From Hylemonella gracilis (GTDB lineage Bacteria > Pseudomonadota > Gammaproteobacteria > Burkholderiales > Burkholderiaceae_C), in assembly GCF_004328645.1 (NCBI RefSeq), contig NZ_CP031395.1:2877501-2941500 (forward strand): DNA of 64,000 nucleotides, given 5' to 3'. A program made the position numbers and the translations under genes. How positions within the stretch are numbered: position 1 is the stretch's first letter; each line of letters begins with the position of its first letter. Under the pieces are notes generated by a model, which did not search any database, had not been told where the DNA came from, and worked only from the letters and a program-made list of their open reading frames with translations. Shown one piece after another: positions 52,987 to 62,586 of the stretch.

Positions 52987-54150
52987 TCAGGTGTAGGCGG
53001 ACGGCGGAGGCAAGACGTCGTTCAGCGCCCAGTTGCCAAGATCGCGCAGCTTGTACTCGATCGGGTCGTGCAGGGTATGGGTGCGGGCGTTGCGCCAGAA
53101 ACGGTCGTGGCCCAGGGGCGCGTGCAGCGAGGATGTGCCCGCCACCTCGAACAGGCGGCTGCCGATGTCCAGGGCGGCGCGCGCCGCCACCACCTTGGCC
53201 GTGGCCACCGCGACCGAGACGGCGCCACGCTCCTCGGCCGTGAGCGCCAGGCCACGCTGCCAGGCCGCCTCGACCTGTTGCGCCACCTGTTCGGCCAGGG
53301 CTTCGGCGGCCTTGAGCTGCACCCAGAATTCGCCAAACTTCTCCAGCAGGTACGGGTCCTGGGTGGCCTGCTCTACGTTGGACAGCACCCAGGGCCGGCG
53401 CCACTGGCGGGTGTGGTCCCGCGCGGCCTGGTGCGCGCCCTCGGCGATGCCGAGGTAGATGTTGACCAGCATGGATTGAGAGAGTGTGGAGCGCAGCGAG
53501 GCCCAGGCACTGCTGCCCGGGCCGGGGTTCAGCACCTCCTCGGGGTAGACCAGCACGTCCTCGAAGACCACGTTGCCGCTGTCCGTCTGACGCTGCCCGA
53601 TGGCATTCCAGTCGCCCTGGATCTGCAAACCCTCGCGGTCCGTGGGCACGGTCGCCGCGATCAGCCGACCGCATTCCAGGTGGGCCGAGACCAGCAGCAC
53701 GTCGGCCCCCACCGCGCCCGAGCAGAAGCTCTTGACGCCATTGAGCACCAGACCTTCGTCGAATTCCACCGCCGTGACGCGCTTGTCGGCCGGGTTGTTC
53801 GCATTGCCCCAGAACCAGCGCTCGCGCACGGTGCGCGTCAGCCATTCCTGTTGCTGCGCCTCGCTGCCAAAGAAGGACAGGCTGGCCACTTGAAGGTGCT
53901 GAAAGGCGAAGAGGTGGGCCAGCGAACTGTCCACCGCCGCGATGCGGCGGATGGCGCGCAGGATGACGGGCCAGCGCTCGCCCTGCCCGCCGAACTTCGC
54001 GGGCACGGCCAGGGTCAACAGGCCGCTGTCGCGCAACAGGGCGCGCTCGGCGGCGGCGTGGCCACCCCGGCGATCACGTTCGACGGCAGTCGCCGCCAGG
54101 CTGGCACACAGCAGCGCGAGTTGTTCTTCCAGAGATTGCTTGATGTCCAT
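52987..54150 (-). CDS. acyl-CoA dehydrogenase-fold flavin monooxygenase, DszC/SfnB-like
   Basis: 387 residues of the acyl-CoA dehydrogenase fold (LLRDSGLLTLAVPAKFGGQGE, FWGNANNPADKRVTAVEF). The catalytic glutamate of true acyl-CoA dehydrogenases is not obvious, and the C-terminus TSSLHAPLGHDRFWRNARTHTLHDP resembles DszC and SfnB enzymes, which use reduced flavin to attack C-S bonds. Placement after the ssu and fcc genes supports a sulfur role. It is the last gene of the minus-strand group; the flavin reductase could be SsuE (62539). Confidence 0.82.
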   Translation of the reverse strand: MDIKQSLEEQLALLCASLAATAVERDRRGGHAAAERALLRDSGLLTLAVPAKFGGQGERWPVILRAIRRIAAVDSSLAHLFAFQHLQVASLSFFGSEAQQQEWLTRTVRERWFWGNANNPADKRVTAVEFDEGLVLNGVKSFCSGAVGADVLLVSAHLECGRLIAATVPTDREGLQIQGDWNAIGQRQTDSGNVVFEDVLVYPEEVLNPGPGSSAWASLRSTLSQSMLVNIYLGIAEGAHQAARDHTRQWRRPWVLSNVEQATQDPYLLEKFGEFWVQLKAAEALAEQVAQQVEAAWQRGLALTAEERGAVSVAVATAKVVAARAALDIGSRLFEVAGTSSLHAPLGHDRFWRNARTHTLHDPIEYKLRDLGNWALNDVLPPPSAYT

Positions 54151-54281
54151 GGCGCATGGACTCTAGCCAAGAAGGATCGCGCTGGGAACGAATGAATCGT
54201 TGCTTGCTTATGGCCACAACATCTAAACGCCACCAAACTCAGGCGCCGCGGCCTGCCGGAGGCAGCGGCGCTGCCCGCGGC

Positions 54282-55580
54282 TCAGAGCAGCGCGTCGGCC
54301 CAGATGTTGCGCGCCCAGGACTTGGCGTACTGCCCTTCCAGCCCATTGGCGGCCGGCGACAGCCCGCCGGCACCGGGCACCGCCACCACGGTCTTCTGCT
54401 CCGCGCTCCATTTGTGGACCGAGGCCACGTGCACCACCTCGGTCTCGGAGACGAAGCTGTAGCAGGTGTTGGCGAGGATGGGCTCGGGGTTGACCTCGCG
54501 GCCCTGCAGCAACGCGATCACCGCGTCCGCCGCGACCTTGCCGTGGTTGTTGGCCATGAAACCGGACTTGGGCATGCCCGGCGCCGAGGCCGTGGCGTCA
54601 CCCAGCACGTGCACGCCCGGCGCGACGGTGGATTCGAAGCTGCGGAAGTCCACCCCCGCCCAGCGTCCACCCACGTTGAGCAGTTGGGCCTGCTGTGCGA
54701 TGCGACCCGCCTGCTGAGGCGGCACCACGTTGAGCACGCCCGCGCGCACGGTGTCGAAGCTGGTCTCGATGGACAGGCTGGCGGCATCCACGCGCACCAG
54801 CTCGTTGCTCGCCCGGTACTCGACCAGGCCCGGGTACAACTCGTTCCAGGCCTTGAGGAAGAGACCCTTCTTGGAGACGATGTCCGGATTGGCGTCCAGC
54901 ACGATGACCTTGGAGCGCGGCTTGTGCGCCTTGAAGTAGGACGCGACCTGCGAGACGCGTTCATAAGGTCCGGGCGGGCAGCGGAACGGCGCCTTGGGGA
55001 TGTGCAGCACATAGGCACCGCCGTTGTCCAGGGCCTCGAGCTGCCTGCGCAGGGCCACCGTCTGCGCACCCGCCTTCCACGCATGCAGCACCCTGGCCTG
55101 CGCCTCGGCGCTTTCCAGCCCCGGCGTCTGGTTGTAGAGGAAATCGATGCCCGGCGAGACAATGAGGCGGTCGTACTTCAATGTGTCTCCATGGGCCAGC
55201 CGCACTTCCTTCTTGGCCACGTCGATGGCCGTGGCTTCGTCACGCACCACGCGCACACCGTGCTTGCGCTGCAGCGTGTCGTAGCTCGTGGTCAGGTTCT
55301 CGAGGGTCTCGTAGCCGCCCAGCACGAGGTTGGACAGCGGGCAGGAGATGAAGGTGGCCTCGCGCTCGACCAGCACCACCTCAAGTTCTTGCGCCGTTCC
55401 CTTCGTCCACAAGCGCAGGTACTTGGCCGCCGTCGCGCCGCCGTAACCTCCGCCGATCACCACCACGCGCTGACGCGCCCTACCGATGGGGGTGGCGCAC
55501 CCAGCCAGGGTGGTCAAGGCGCCGGCGCCCGCGCCGGCCGCGACGGTGCGCAGGAAAGTTCTGCGTTGCAGATTGTTCAT
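54282..55580 (-). CDS. fccB: flavocytochrome c sulfide dehydrogenase, flavoprotein subunit
   Basis: 432 residues. Twin-arginine signal (QRRTFLRTVAAGAGAG), FAD-binding motif VVVIGGGYGGATAAKYL, a redox Cys in FISCPLSNLVLGG and another in FRCPPGPYERV, and the C-terminal NTCYSFVSETE. FccB oxidises sulfide at FAD and passes electrons to a cytochrome c, encoded just upstream. The FAD cysteinyl link site is not assigned. It sits inside the sulfonate-use gene run. Confidence 0.88.
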   Translation of the reverse strand: MNNLQRRTFLRTVAAGAGAGALTTLAGCATPIGRARQRVVVIGGGYGGATAAKYLRLWTKGTAQELEVVLVEREATFISCPLSNLVLGGYETLENLTTSYDTLQRKHGVRVVRDEATAIDVAKKEVRLAHGDTLKYDRLIVSPGIDFLYNQTPGLESAEAQARVLHAWKAGAQTVALRRQLEALDNGGAYVLHIPKAPFRCPPGPYERVSQVASYFKAHKPRSKVIVLDANPDIVSKKGLFLKAWNELYPGLVEYRASNELVRVDAASLSIETSFDTVRAGVLNVVPPQQAGRIAQQAQLLNVGGRWAGVDFRSFESTVAPGVHVLGDATASAPGMPKSGFMANNHGKVAADAVIALLQGREVNPEPILANTCYSFVSETEVVHVASVHKWSAEQKTVVAVPGAGGLSPAANGLEGQYAKSWARNIWADALL

Positions 55581-55612
55581 GGTGCGTGTCTCCGGGGTTC
55601 GGGGCGGGCGGG

Positions 55613-55933
55613 TCAAGGCTTCTGGGCGGCGAAGAAAGCCGCCAGGCGTTCGAGTTCGTCATCGCTGTAGCCCTTGGCGTGCTGGTGCATCACCGTGGCC
55701 TGCAGCTCGCCCTTCTTGTACGCCAGCAGCTTTCGCAGCAGCACGGCCCGGTCCTGGCCCGCGATGACCGGAATCGCTCCTGGCGTGGGTCCCCCCGCCC
55801 CGTTGGTGCCATGACAGGCCGCGCAGCTGGCGGCCCAGACCCGGGCCTGGGCATCGATGCCCTGGGCGGCGGCATGTGTGCCGAGACCGAGGGCCAGCAA
55901 CAAGGCCGATCCGAAAAGCAGTTTATTCGTCAT
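55613..55933 (-). CDS. cytochrome c, FccA-like single-heme subunit
   Basis: 106 residues: signal peptide (MTNKLLFGSALLLALGLGTHAAA), one heme motif CAACH (~39), axial Met possibly in TVMHQHAKGY. Typical FccA has two hemes; this has one. AGGAGA precedes the ATG. It lies 32 bases before fccB and is its likely electron acceptor. Confidence 0.85.
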   Translation of the reverse strand: MTNKLLFGSALLLALGLGTHAAAQGIDAQARVWAASCAACHGTNGAGGPTPGAIPVIAGQDRAVLLRKLLAYKKGELQATVMHQHAKGYSDDELERLAAFFAAQKP

Positions 55934-56064
55934 GTGCAAGTCTCCTGAACTGGCTGCCCCGAGTATCGAAAAAGTCTGGCGTGAAGCCAAACACTTTTTC
56001 ATTCCGGATTCGGCGGCAGCGCCGATGCGCCTTCAAGAACCCGCATGCGCCGGGTCCCGCGCCC

Positions 56065-56280
56065 TCAGATCTTCGCCAACGACACTTCGGTGGCCTTGAC
56101 CAGCGCAACGACCTCGCTGCCTGGACGCAGGTTCAGGTCATTGACTGAGCGCGTGGTGATCACCGAGGTCACGATGCCCCAGGGTGTCTCGACGTCGATT
56201 TCCGACAGCACGTCGCCGCGGATGATTTCCTTGACCTTGCCGCGGAACTGGTTGCGGACATTGATGGCTTGAATGGACAT
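56065..56280 (-). CDS. molybdopterin/TOBE-domain binding protein (Mop-like)
   Basis: 71 residues, one TOBE domain (INVRNQFRGKVKEIIRGDVLSEIDVETPWGIVTSVIT). Such single-domain Mop proteins bind oxyanions (molybdate, tungstate) and form hexamers. Here, after ssuB, it may bind a sulfur oxyanion or molybdate; this is inference. AGGAG is well placed before the ATG. Confidence 0.85.
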   Translation of the reverse strand: MSIQAINVRNQFRGKVKEIIRGDVLSEIDVETPWGIVTSVITTRSVNDLNLRPGSEVVALVKATEVSLAKI

Positions 56281-56310
56281 GGTGATGACTCCTGGTGAAA
56301 AAAGAAAAAA

Positions 56311-57189
56311 TCAGATGGCCCAGCGCAGGCCGGTGGCGGGTATGCCGCCCGGGATGCCCCCGGTCCCGCCGGGCCAGCCCGGCGGATCGGTCTCGTGCGC
56401 GGCGGTTTTGTCGGTCTGCTGCAGCACGCGGGTCAGGATGCGGTTTTCCAGCGCGGCGAACGCCGCGGCGCCGCGCTCGCGGGGACGCGGCAGGGGCACG
56501 CGCTCGTCGAGCGCGATGCGCCCGTCCTCGATCAGGATCACGCGGTCGGCCAGGGCCACGGCCTCCTGCACGTCGTGCGTGACCAGCAAGGCCGTGAAGC
56601 CATTGCGCAGCCACAAGCCCTCGATCAATGCGTGCATCTCGATGCGCGTCAGCGCATCCAGGGCGCCCAGGGGTTCGTCGAGCAGTAGCAGGCGCGGGTT
56701 GTGCACCAGCGCGCGCGCCAGGGCCACGCGCTGGCGCTGTCCACCGGACAGGCGCGCGGGCCAGTCTCCCAGGCGCTCGCCCAAGCCGACCTGGGCCAGC
56801 ACCTCAGCGGCGCGGCCCCGCTCGCCCTGGAGCAAGCCCAGGGCCACGTTGTCCAGCACACGCTTCCAGGGCAGCAGGCGCGCGTCCTGGAACATGATGC
56901 GGGTGTTGTCGTTCAGACCCTGGATGGCCTGGCCATCCAGGCGCAGCTCGCCCCCATCGCGCGCTTCCAGCCCCGCGACCAGGCGCAACAGCGTGCTCTT
57001 GCCGCAGCCGCTGCGCCCCACGATCGCGACGAACTCGCCGGGCTCGATGCGCAGTTGCAATTGGCGCAGCACCTCGCGCTCGCCATACCGCTTGCCCAGG
57101 CGATGCGCCTCGAGCCGCACGCCCCTGGCCACGCGTTCGGACTGTGCCTCACCTTGCGGCAAGGCGGACTTCGGGACGAAGGTATTCAT
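56311..57189 (-). CDS. ssuB: aliphatic sulfonate ABC transporter ATP-binding protein
   Basis: 292 residues. N-terminal polar extension (~1-25), Walker [10 protein letters not shown] (~58), signature [15 protein letters not shown], Walker [13 protein letters not shown], and a C-terminal tail that is Pro/Gly-rich. Overlaps the end of the second binding protein by 4 bases (ATGA). Confidence 0.9.
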   Translation of the reverse strand: MNTFVPKSALPQGEAQSERVARGVRLEAHRLGKRYGEREVLRQLQLRIEPGEFVAIVGRSGCGKSTLLRLVAGLEARDGGELRLDGQAIQGLNDNTRIMFQDARLLPWKRVLDNVALGLLQGERGRAAEVLAQVGLGERLGDWPARLSGGQRQRVALARALVHNPRLLLLDEPLGALDALTRIEMHALIEGLWLRNGFTALLVTHDVQEAVALADRVILIEDGRIALDERVPLPRPRERGAAAFAALENRILTRVLQQTDKTAAHETDPPGWPGGTGGIPGGIPATGLRWAI

Positions 57190-58181
57190 GTCGCTGACCC
57201 TCGCGCGGCACGGGCCGCCGTGGATGGCTTGAACAGTGGCGCGTTCAGCGCATCCACCGGCTTGGGCAGCAATTTCTCGGCCAGGAAGGCGTCGGCGATC
57301 TTCTGCTGCTCGACCAGGCGCTCAGACGTGACGGCGCGCACGGCATAACTGCGGTTGCCATTGGCCTGTTCGACGATCGTGGGGTCCAGTCCCCAGAAGG
57401 GACCCAGCAAGGCCGCAGCCTCCTTGGGCTGACGCTTGACCCACAGTCCGGCCTTCTCAAGCTCGGCGTAGACCACGTCCAGCACCTTGGGGCTGGCCTC
57501 GGCGAAACGCGTGCTCGCCAGGTAATAACGCTGGTAGGACGCCAGCCCATCGCCATCGGCCAGCACGCGCGCGCCGGACTGAATGCGGGCGGCCGACAGG
57601 AACGGGTCCCACACCACCCAGGCATCGATCGCACCCTTCTCGAAGGCGGCGCGCCCGTCGGCCGGCGTCAGGTAACGGGCGTTGATATCGGCCAGGGAAA
57701 GACCGACCTTGGCCAGCGCGGTGATCAGCAGGTAGTGCACGCCCGCCGCCTTGGCGAAACCAACGTTCTTGCCCTTGAGGTCGGTCAGACCGCGGATGGG
57801 CGAGTCCTTAGGCACCAGGATGGCCTGGGCCGAAGGCGACGGCGCTTCCTGCGCCACGAAGGTCAGCTGCGCGCCCGCGGCCTGCGCGAACACGGGCACG
57901 GTGTCGGCCACGTCAGCGCTGAAATCGATGTTGTCCAGGTTCAAGGCCTCCAGCAGCGGCAGGCCGCTGGTGAACTCGTGCCAGCTCGGTTGAAAGCCCA
58001 AGGGCGCGAGCTGCTTCTCCAACGTGCCCTGCAGCTTGAGCACCGAAATCAGCGTGGAAGATTTCTGGTAACCGATGCGGATGGTCTTGGTGGTCTGCGC
58101 GAGCAAGGGCGCCGCGGCGTACAACGAACCAAGCGCGGTCATCGACCCCAGCACGGTCCGCCGATTGAATACATGAGACAT
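57186..58181 (-). CDS. ssuA: sulfonate/nitrate/taurine-type ABC substrate-binding protein (copy 2)
   Basis: 331 residues: Tat-like/Sec signal ([20 protein letters not shown]), then a type 2 binding protein with [22 protein letters not shown]. It delivers alkanesulfonates to SsuC/SsuB. It is a paralogue of the protein encoded at 60705. GGAG lies 5 bases before the ATG. Confidence 0.88.
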   Translation of the reverse strand: MSHVFNRRTVLGSMTALGSLYAAAPLLAQTTKTIRIGYQKSSTLISVLKLQGTLEKQLAPLGFQPSWHEFTSGLPLLEALNLDNIDFSADVADTVPVFAQAAGAQLTFVAQEAPSPSAQAILVPKDSPIRGLTDLKGKNVGFAKAAGVHYLLITALAKVGLSLADINARYLTPADGRAAFEKGAIDAWVVWDPFLSAARIQSGARVLADGDGLASYQRYYLASTRFAEASPKVLDVVYAELEKAGLWVKRQPKEAAALLGPFWGLDPTIVEQANGNRSYAVRAVTSERLVEQQKIADAFLAEKLLPKPVDALNAPLFKPSTAARAARGSAT

Positions 58182-58273
58182 AAAGACTCCGTTGATGAAA
58201 GTTCAAACCAAAGACCAGAGCAGCGCAGTCCCTTCCAGGGCTCCCGCGGAACTGGCTTTGCCAGGCCGCTGGG

Positions 58274-58312
58274 AGCGCCCCCTTGAGGGGGAGGCGCCGC
58301 AGGCGCTTCGGG
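58274..58312. repeat. REP-like dispersed palindrome
   Basis: CCCCCT-TG-AGGGGG (58278-58291) followed by GGCGCC-G-CAGGCGCTTCGGGG. It lies in the 136-base gap between ssuC and the second ssuA. The motif class is common between genes in Comamonadaceae. Confidence 0.5.
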
Positions 58313-58317
58313 GTGTT

Positions 58318-59175
58318 TCATTTGCTATATCCGGGGTGCCAACGCAACCACCAATGCTCAAGACCTCGCGCGAGCACGTCGGCCAGCTTGCCCAGCAAGG
58401 CGTAGAGCAGGATGCCCACGAGCACGATGTCGGTCTGCAGGAACTCGCGTGCGTTCATGGTCAGGTAGCCGATGCCCGACTGGGCGGAGATGGTCTCGGC
58501 CACGATCAGGATCACCCACATCAGGCCCAGCGAGAACCGCAGGCCGACCAGGATGGACGACAGCGCGCCCGGCAGGATGATCTGGCGGTAGAGCTGCCAG
58601 CGGTTCAGGCCATAGGTGCGGCCCATCTCGATCAGGCCCGGATCCACGCTGCGGATGCCGTGGAAGGTGTTGAGGTAGATCGGGAAGAAGACCGAGATGG
58701 CGATCAGGAACAGCTTGGCACTCTCGTCAATGCCGAACCAGAGGATGACCAGCGGAATCATTGCCAGCGCGGGAATGTTGCGCAGCATCTGGAAGCTGGA
58801 ATCGAGCAGCGTCTCCAGCCAGCGCGACGTGCCCGTCAGCAGGCCCAGCACCAGCCCCAGGCCACCGCCAATGGCCAGGCCGGCCAGGGCACGACCCGCG
58901 CTGACCTTGACATGGGTCCAGAGCTCGCCCGAGGCCGTGAGATTCCAGGCCGCGATGGCCACGTCCACGGGAGCGGGCAGAACGCGGGTGGACAGCCAGC
59001 CCTGAGTCGAGGCGAGTTGCCAGGCGACGATCAGCGCGATCGGCACCAGCCAGGGCAGCAGGCGCAACCAGACGGCCAGGGCCAGACCGCGCAACAGCGC
59101 ACCGACAGGCGCACCAGGCTCCTGGCTCAAGTCCGGCAGCGGCGTCACTTGCAATTCATGCGCGGGGACACTCAT
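58318..59175 (-). CDS. ssuC: aliphatic sulfonate ABC transporter permease
   Basis: 285 residues, about six membrane helices, with EAA-type loop IEMGRTYGLNRWQLYRQIILPGALSSI. It is the channel for sulfonates with SsuB. ATG 59175 has GAGGAT close upstream; a GTG ten codons earlier is possible. Confidence 0.9.
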   Translation of the reverse strand: MSVPAHELQVTPLPDLSQEPGAPVGALLRGLALAVWLRLLPWLVPIALIVAWQLASTQGWLSTRVLPAPVDVAIAAWNLTASGELWTHVKVSAGRALAGLAIGGGLGLVLGLLTGTSRWLETLLDSSFQMLRNIPALAMIPLVILWFGIDESAKLFLIAISVFFPIYLNTFHGIRSVDPGLIEMGRTYGLNRWQLYRQIILPGALSSILVGLRFSLGLMWVILIVAETISAQSGIGYLTMNAREFLQTDIVLVGILLYALLGKLADVLARGLEHWWLRWHPGYSK

Positions 59176-59211
59176 CGTTTCATCCTCTCCAGCAGTTCGG
59201 GGCACCGGGCC

Positions 59212-60408
59212 TCATTGCGCGGCGACGCGCGCGGGCGCATCGATGTTGGCGACGACCTCGCCGAACGGGCCACTCAGCTTCTGTCCGGGCAGCGGCTGGT
59301 TCGCCGCCTCACCCAGGCGCCGCTGCGTGTCCAGCGAGAGCAGCGGGAACACCAGTTCCGCGAAGCGATAGGCTTCCTCCAAATGCGGATAGCCCGAAAG
59401 CACGAAGGTGTCCAAGCCCAGCGCCGCGTATTCCTCGATGCGCGCAGCCACCTGTTGCGGACTGCCTACCAGGGCCGTGCCCGCACCGCCGCGCACCAGG
59501 CCCACGCCGGCCCAGAGGTTGGGGCTGATTTCGAGCGAGGCGCGGTCGCGCTTCTTGCCTCCCTGGTGCAGCGCGGCCATGCGGCGCTGGCCTTCCGAAT
59601 CCATCTTGGCGAAGGCGGCCTGCGCCTTGGCCACGATGCCGTCGTCCAGGCGACTGATCAGATCGTCCGCGGCGGCCCAGGCAGCGGCTTCCGTCTCGCG
59701 CACGATGACGTGCAGGCGGATGCCGAACTTCACGGTGCGATTGCGCTTGGATGCACGCGCCTTCACGTCGGCCACCTTCTTCGCCACCTCGGCGGGCGGC
59801 TCGCCCCAGGTCAGGTAGGTGTCCACCTGCTCGGCAGCCAGGTCGTGCGCGGCCTCGGACGAGCCGCCGAAATAGATCGGCGGGTAGGGCTGCTGCAAGG
59901 GCGGAAACAGCAGCTTCGCGCCCTTGACGCTCAGGTGCTTGCCCTCGTAATCGAAGGCCTGGGCCTGGGTGTCGTGACTGCGGGCGATGATCTCGCGCCA
60001 GATGCGGATGAACTCGGCGCTCTGCTCGTAGCGTGCCGCGTGGTCGAGGAACACCCCATCGCCTTCCAGCTCGGCTTGGTCGCCCCCCGTCACGAGGTTG
60101 ACCAGTAGCCGGCCGCCGGAGAGCCGGTCGAAGGTCGCGGCCATGCGCGCCGCCAGCGCGGGCTGGTGCAGGCCGGGCCGCACGGCCACGAGGAACTTGA
60201 GGCGCTGGGTCACGGGCAAGAGGCTCGCGGCCACGACCCAGGGGTCCTCGCAGGACCGGCCCGTGGGGATGAGCACCCCCTCGTAGCCCAGGCGGTCGGC
60301 CGCCTGCGCCACCTGCGTGAGGTAGGCGTGGTCCACCTGGCGCGCGCCTTCGCCCGTGCCAAGGTAACGGCTGTCGCCGTGGGTGGGGATGAACCAGAAG
60401 ACTTTCAT
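59212..60408 (-). CDS. ssuD: FMNH2-dependent alkanesulfonate monooxygenase
   Basis: 398 residues, luciferase-like TIM barrel. [18 protein letters not shown] is the SsuD N-terminus; [34 protein letters not shown] and [22 protein letters not shown] are family hallmarks. It uses FMNH2 from SsuE and oxygen to release sulfite from sulfonates. AGAGG upstream. 36 bases before ssuC. Confidence 0.94.
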   Translation of the reverse strand: MKVFWFIPTHGDSRYLGTGEGARQVDHAYLTQVAQAADRLGYEGVLIPTGRSCEDPWVVAASLLPVTQRLKFLVAVRPGLHQPALAARMAATFDRLSGGRLLVNLVTGGDQAELEGDGVFLDHAARYEQSAEFIRIWREIIARSHDTQAQAFDYEGKHLSVKGAKLLFPPLQQPYPPIYFGGSSEAAHDLAAEQVDTYLTWGEPPAEVAKKVADVKARASKRNRTVKFGIRLHVIVRETEAAAWAAADDLISRLDDGIVAKAQAAFAKMDSEGQRRMAALHQGGKKRDRASLEISPNLWAGVGLVRGGAGTALVGSPQQVAARIEEYAALGLDTFVLSGYPHLEEAYRFAELVFPLLSLDTQRRLGEAANQPLPGQKLSGPFGEVVANIDAPARVAAQ

Positions 60409-60433
60409 GAGGGACCTCTTGTCGATTGGAATC

Positions 60434-60664
60434 TCAGATGGCAAAGGCGAAGCGCAAGGCGCGGCGCGACGGACGCGCCACCGGCGACCGGACCGGATGC
60501 CGGGCCCAAGTGCTCGTGGTCCCGGTCTGTCGCGACATGGGCGCATGAACGGACCCCGCAGGCTGAGGCAGCGGCCACGTCAAACCCCACGCCCGCGCCG
60601 AGGTCTGCAGCACGCGCGCGGCACCGGCGGGGAAGGCGGGAATGTCGAAAGCGGAAGTGCTCAT
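60434..60664 (-). CDS. small protein between the sulfonate-binding protein and ssuD, unknown
   Basis: 76 residues ([20 protein letters not shown], then [17 protein letters not shown]), basic, no membrane helix or Cys. It fits snugly between its neighbours (40 bases after the binding protein, 25 before ssuD). A clear ribosome site is missing. No family recognised. Confidence 0.45.
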   Translation of the reverse strand: MSTSAFDIPAFPAGAARVLQTSARAWGLTWPLPQPAGSVHAPMSRQTGTTSTWARHPVRSPVARPSRRALRFAFAI

Positions 60665-60704
60665 GGGGCCGATCCAGGTGAGGACGAGATCAGGTGTCGC
60701 CGGA

Positions 60705-61753
60705 TCATTTCGCCTGGAAAGCCACGGCGTCGCTGATCTGGATGGCCTTGGGGATCAGCTTCAGCTCGAAGAAGGTGTCGGCGATCTTCTGCTGGTCGGC
60801 GGCCACGGCGGGCGTGATGGGCCGCACATTGAATTCGTAGCGCGTCAGCGCGGTCTCCACCACCGCGACGGGCAAGCCCTGCAGCGGCGCGACCAACTCG
60901 GCGGCGGCGCGCAGGTTCTTCTTGATCCAGGCCCCCTTCTCCACCGAGTCCTCGAACAGGGCCTGGACGATCTTCGGGTGCTTCTGAACGAACCCCGCCT
61001 CGGCCAGGTAGAAGGCGTAGTTGTTGACCACGCCCTTGCCATTGGCCAGGATGCGCGCGCCGATGGATTGCTCCGCCGCCGCAGCGAAGGGGTCCCAGAT
61101 GACCCAGGCGTCCACCGCGCCGCGCTCGAAGGCAGCGCGCGCGTCGGCCGGCGCCAGGTAGACCACCTGCACGTCGGACAGCTTCAGGCCGTTCTTCTCC
61201 AGCGCCTTGACCAGCAGGTAGTGCACATTGCTGCCTTTGTTGAGGACCACCTTGCGCCCCTTGAGGTCGCTCACGTTGCTGATGGGCGAATCCTTGGGCA
61301 CGAGGATGGCCTCGGCCTCGGGCGAAGCCGGGTCATGGCCGAAATAGACGAACTTCGCGCCCGCGGCCTGAGCGAAGACGGGCGGCGCCTCGCCCACGTA
61401 ACCCACATCCACGGCGCCCACGTTCAGGCCTTCCAGCAGTTGAGGGCCGGCGGGGAATTCCACCCATTTGACGGTGGCGTTCAGCGGCGCGAGCTTTTTC
61501 TCCAGGCTGCCTTGGGCTTTTTGCAGGGTCAGCAGGCTGGCGGACTTCTGGAAGCCAATCCTCAGTTCCACCGGGGCGCCCTGCGCCGAAGCCGGAAAAA
61601 TCACGGAGAGGTTCAGCAGCAGCATCAGGACGATCAATGCGACCGACACCAGGGCGCTGAAGAACAGATCCCCCAGCGGTAGGGCGTGGGATGGGCGGGG
61701 TCGTAGGGCAGGTCATCCGCGGTGGTGCTGCCTTGCGGGGTCGGGTGGGTCAT
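60705..61753 (-). CDS. ssuA: sulfonate ABC substrate-binding protein (copy 1), N-terminus shifted by one missing base
   Basis: The mature domain is intact (VELRIGFQKSASLLTLQKAQGS to the end). As written the frame begins at a GTG (61649, 314 residues) inside a hydrophobic helix. Adding one G in the run at 61670-61674 joins it to an upstream frame, MTHPTPQGSTTADDLPYDPA, HPTPYRWGDLFFSALVSVAL, giving 349 residues from ATG 61753 with AGGA 8 bases upstream. It would then have a ~28-residue polar N-terminus before the membrane or signal helix. Confidence 0.8.
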
Positions 61754-61937
61754 GGTGGTCATCCTGGTGTTCAACTTGATCGAGGTGGGTCGGCATGGCC
61801 GAACGGCGGGCAACACAGGTCCCTGCCGCCCGGTCAACGGTTCAGCACGAAGAAAAGGAGAAGGCGCCCGGCGAAAGAAACGAAGCGCAGGCACAAACGC
61901 CAGGCCGGGGCATGCGCCGTTCTGACGGCGCGAGACG

Positions 61938-62539
61938 TCAGACGCTACATCGCACGTCCGCGAACGCGATCGGCTCCTCGAAGCCCGTGTTGCGCGCGGG
62001 ACGGGCACGCTGCGCAGCCCCTCGGTGTAGAGGGTGGCCGCGGCTTCGCCCAGCCGGGCCTCGATGTCGGGATGAATCACGTAGGCCTCCTCGGGCGTGA
62101 GCGCCACCTGGGCGTCCGTGGCGTAGACGCCCGGCAGGATGTGGCGCGCCGCCAGGGATTGAAGCACCGGCCGCAAGGCGTAGTCGAGCGCCAGCATGTG
62201 GTGCGGGCTACCGCCCGTGGCCAGGGGCAGCACGACCTTGCCCTTGAACGCCGTCTGGGGCAGCAGGTCCAGCAGCAGCTTGAGCACGCCGCTGTAAGCC
62301 GCCTTGTAGACCGGGGTGGCCACCACGATGGCCTGGGCTTCGGCCACCCGCCGTGCCGCGTCTTGCACTGCGGGATGGCCGACATCGGCTTGCACCAAGG
62401 CCTGCGGCGGCAGGTCACGGACCGACAGGCGATGGACCAGCGTGCCGCGTCCGGCCGCCAGCAAACGCCCCACCCGGTCCAGCAGCGCCGCGGAGCGGGA
62501 ACGCTCGGACGGGCTGCCTGCAATCAACAAGACCGACAT
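61938..62539 (-). CDS. ssuE: NADPH-dependent FMN reductase, C-terminus shifted by one missing base
   Basis: Flavodoxin-like reductase: LLIAGSPSERSRSAALLDRV, ATPVYKAAYSGVLKLLLDLLP, PLATGGSPHHMLALDYALRP. It supplies FMNH2 to SsuD. As written the frame runs past the usual end to 61634 (301 residues from the ATG at 62539). Adding one base in the CG-rich stretch near 61991-62000 gives the ending GFEEPIAFADVRCSV and a stop at 61938, 200 residues, the family length. Confidence 0.88.
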
Positions 62540-62586
62540 GAATGCTCCCTGATGTCCCGTTTGGCTGGAGGCGGGCGTGGCGACGT

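Noticed and set aside
58192..60108. A 638-codon plus-strand frame opposite ssuC and ssuD
   Set aside because: Antisense shadow of two well-supported genes; composition is His/Gln/Arg-rich with no domain.
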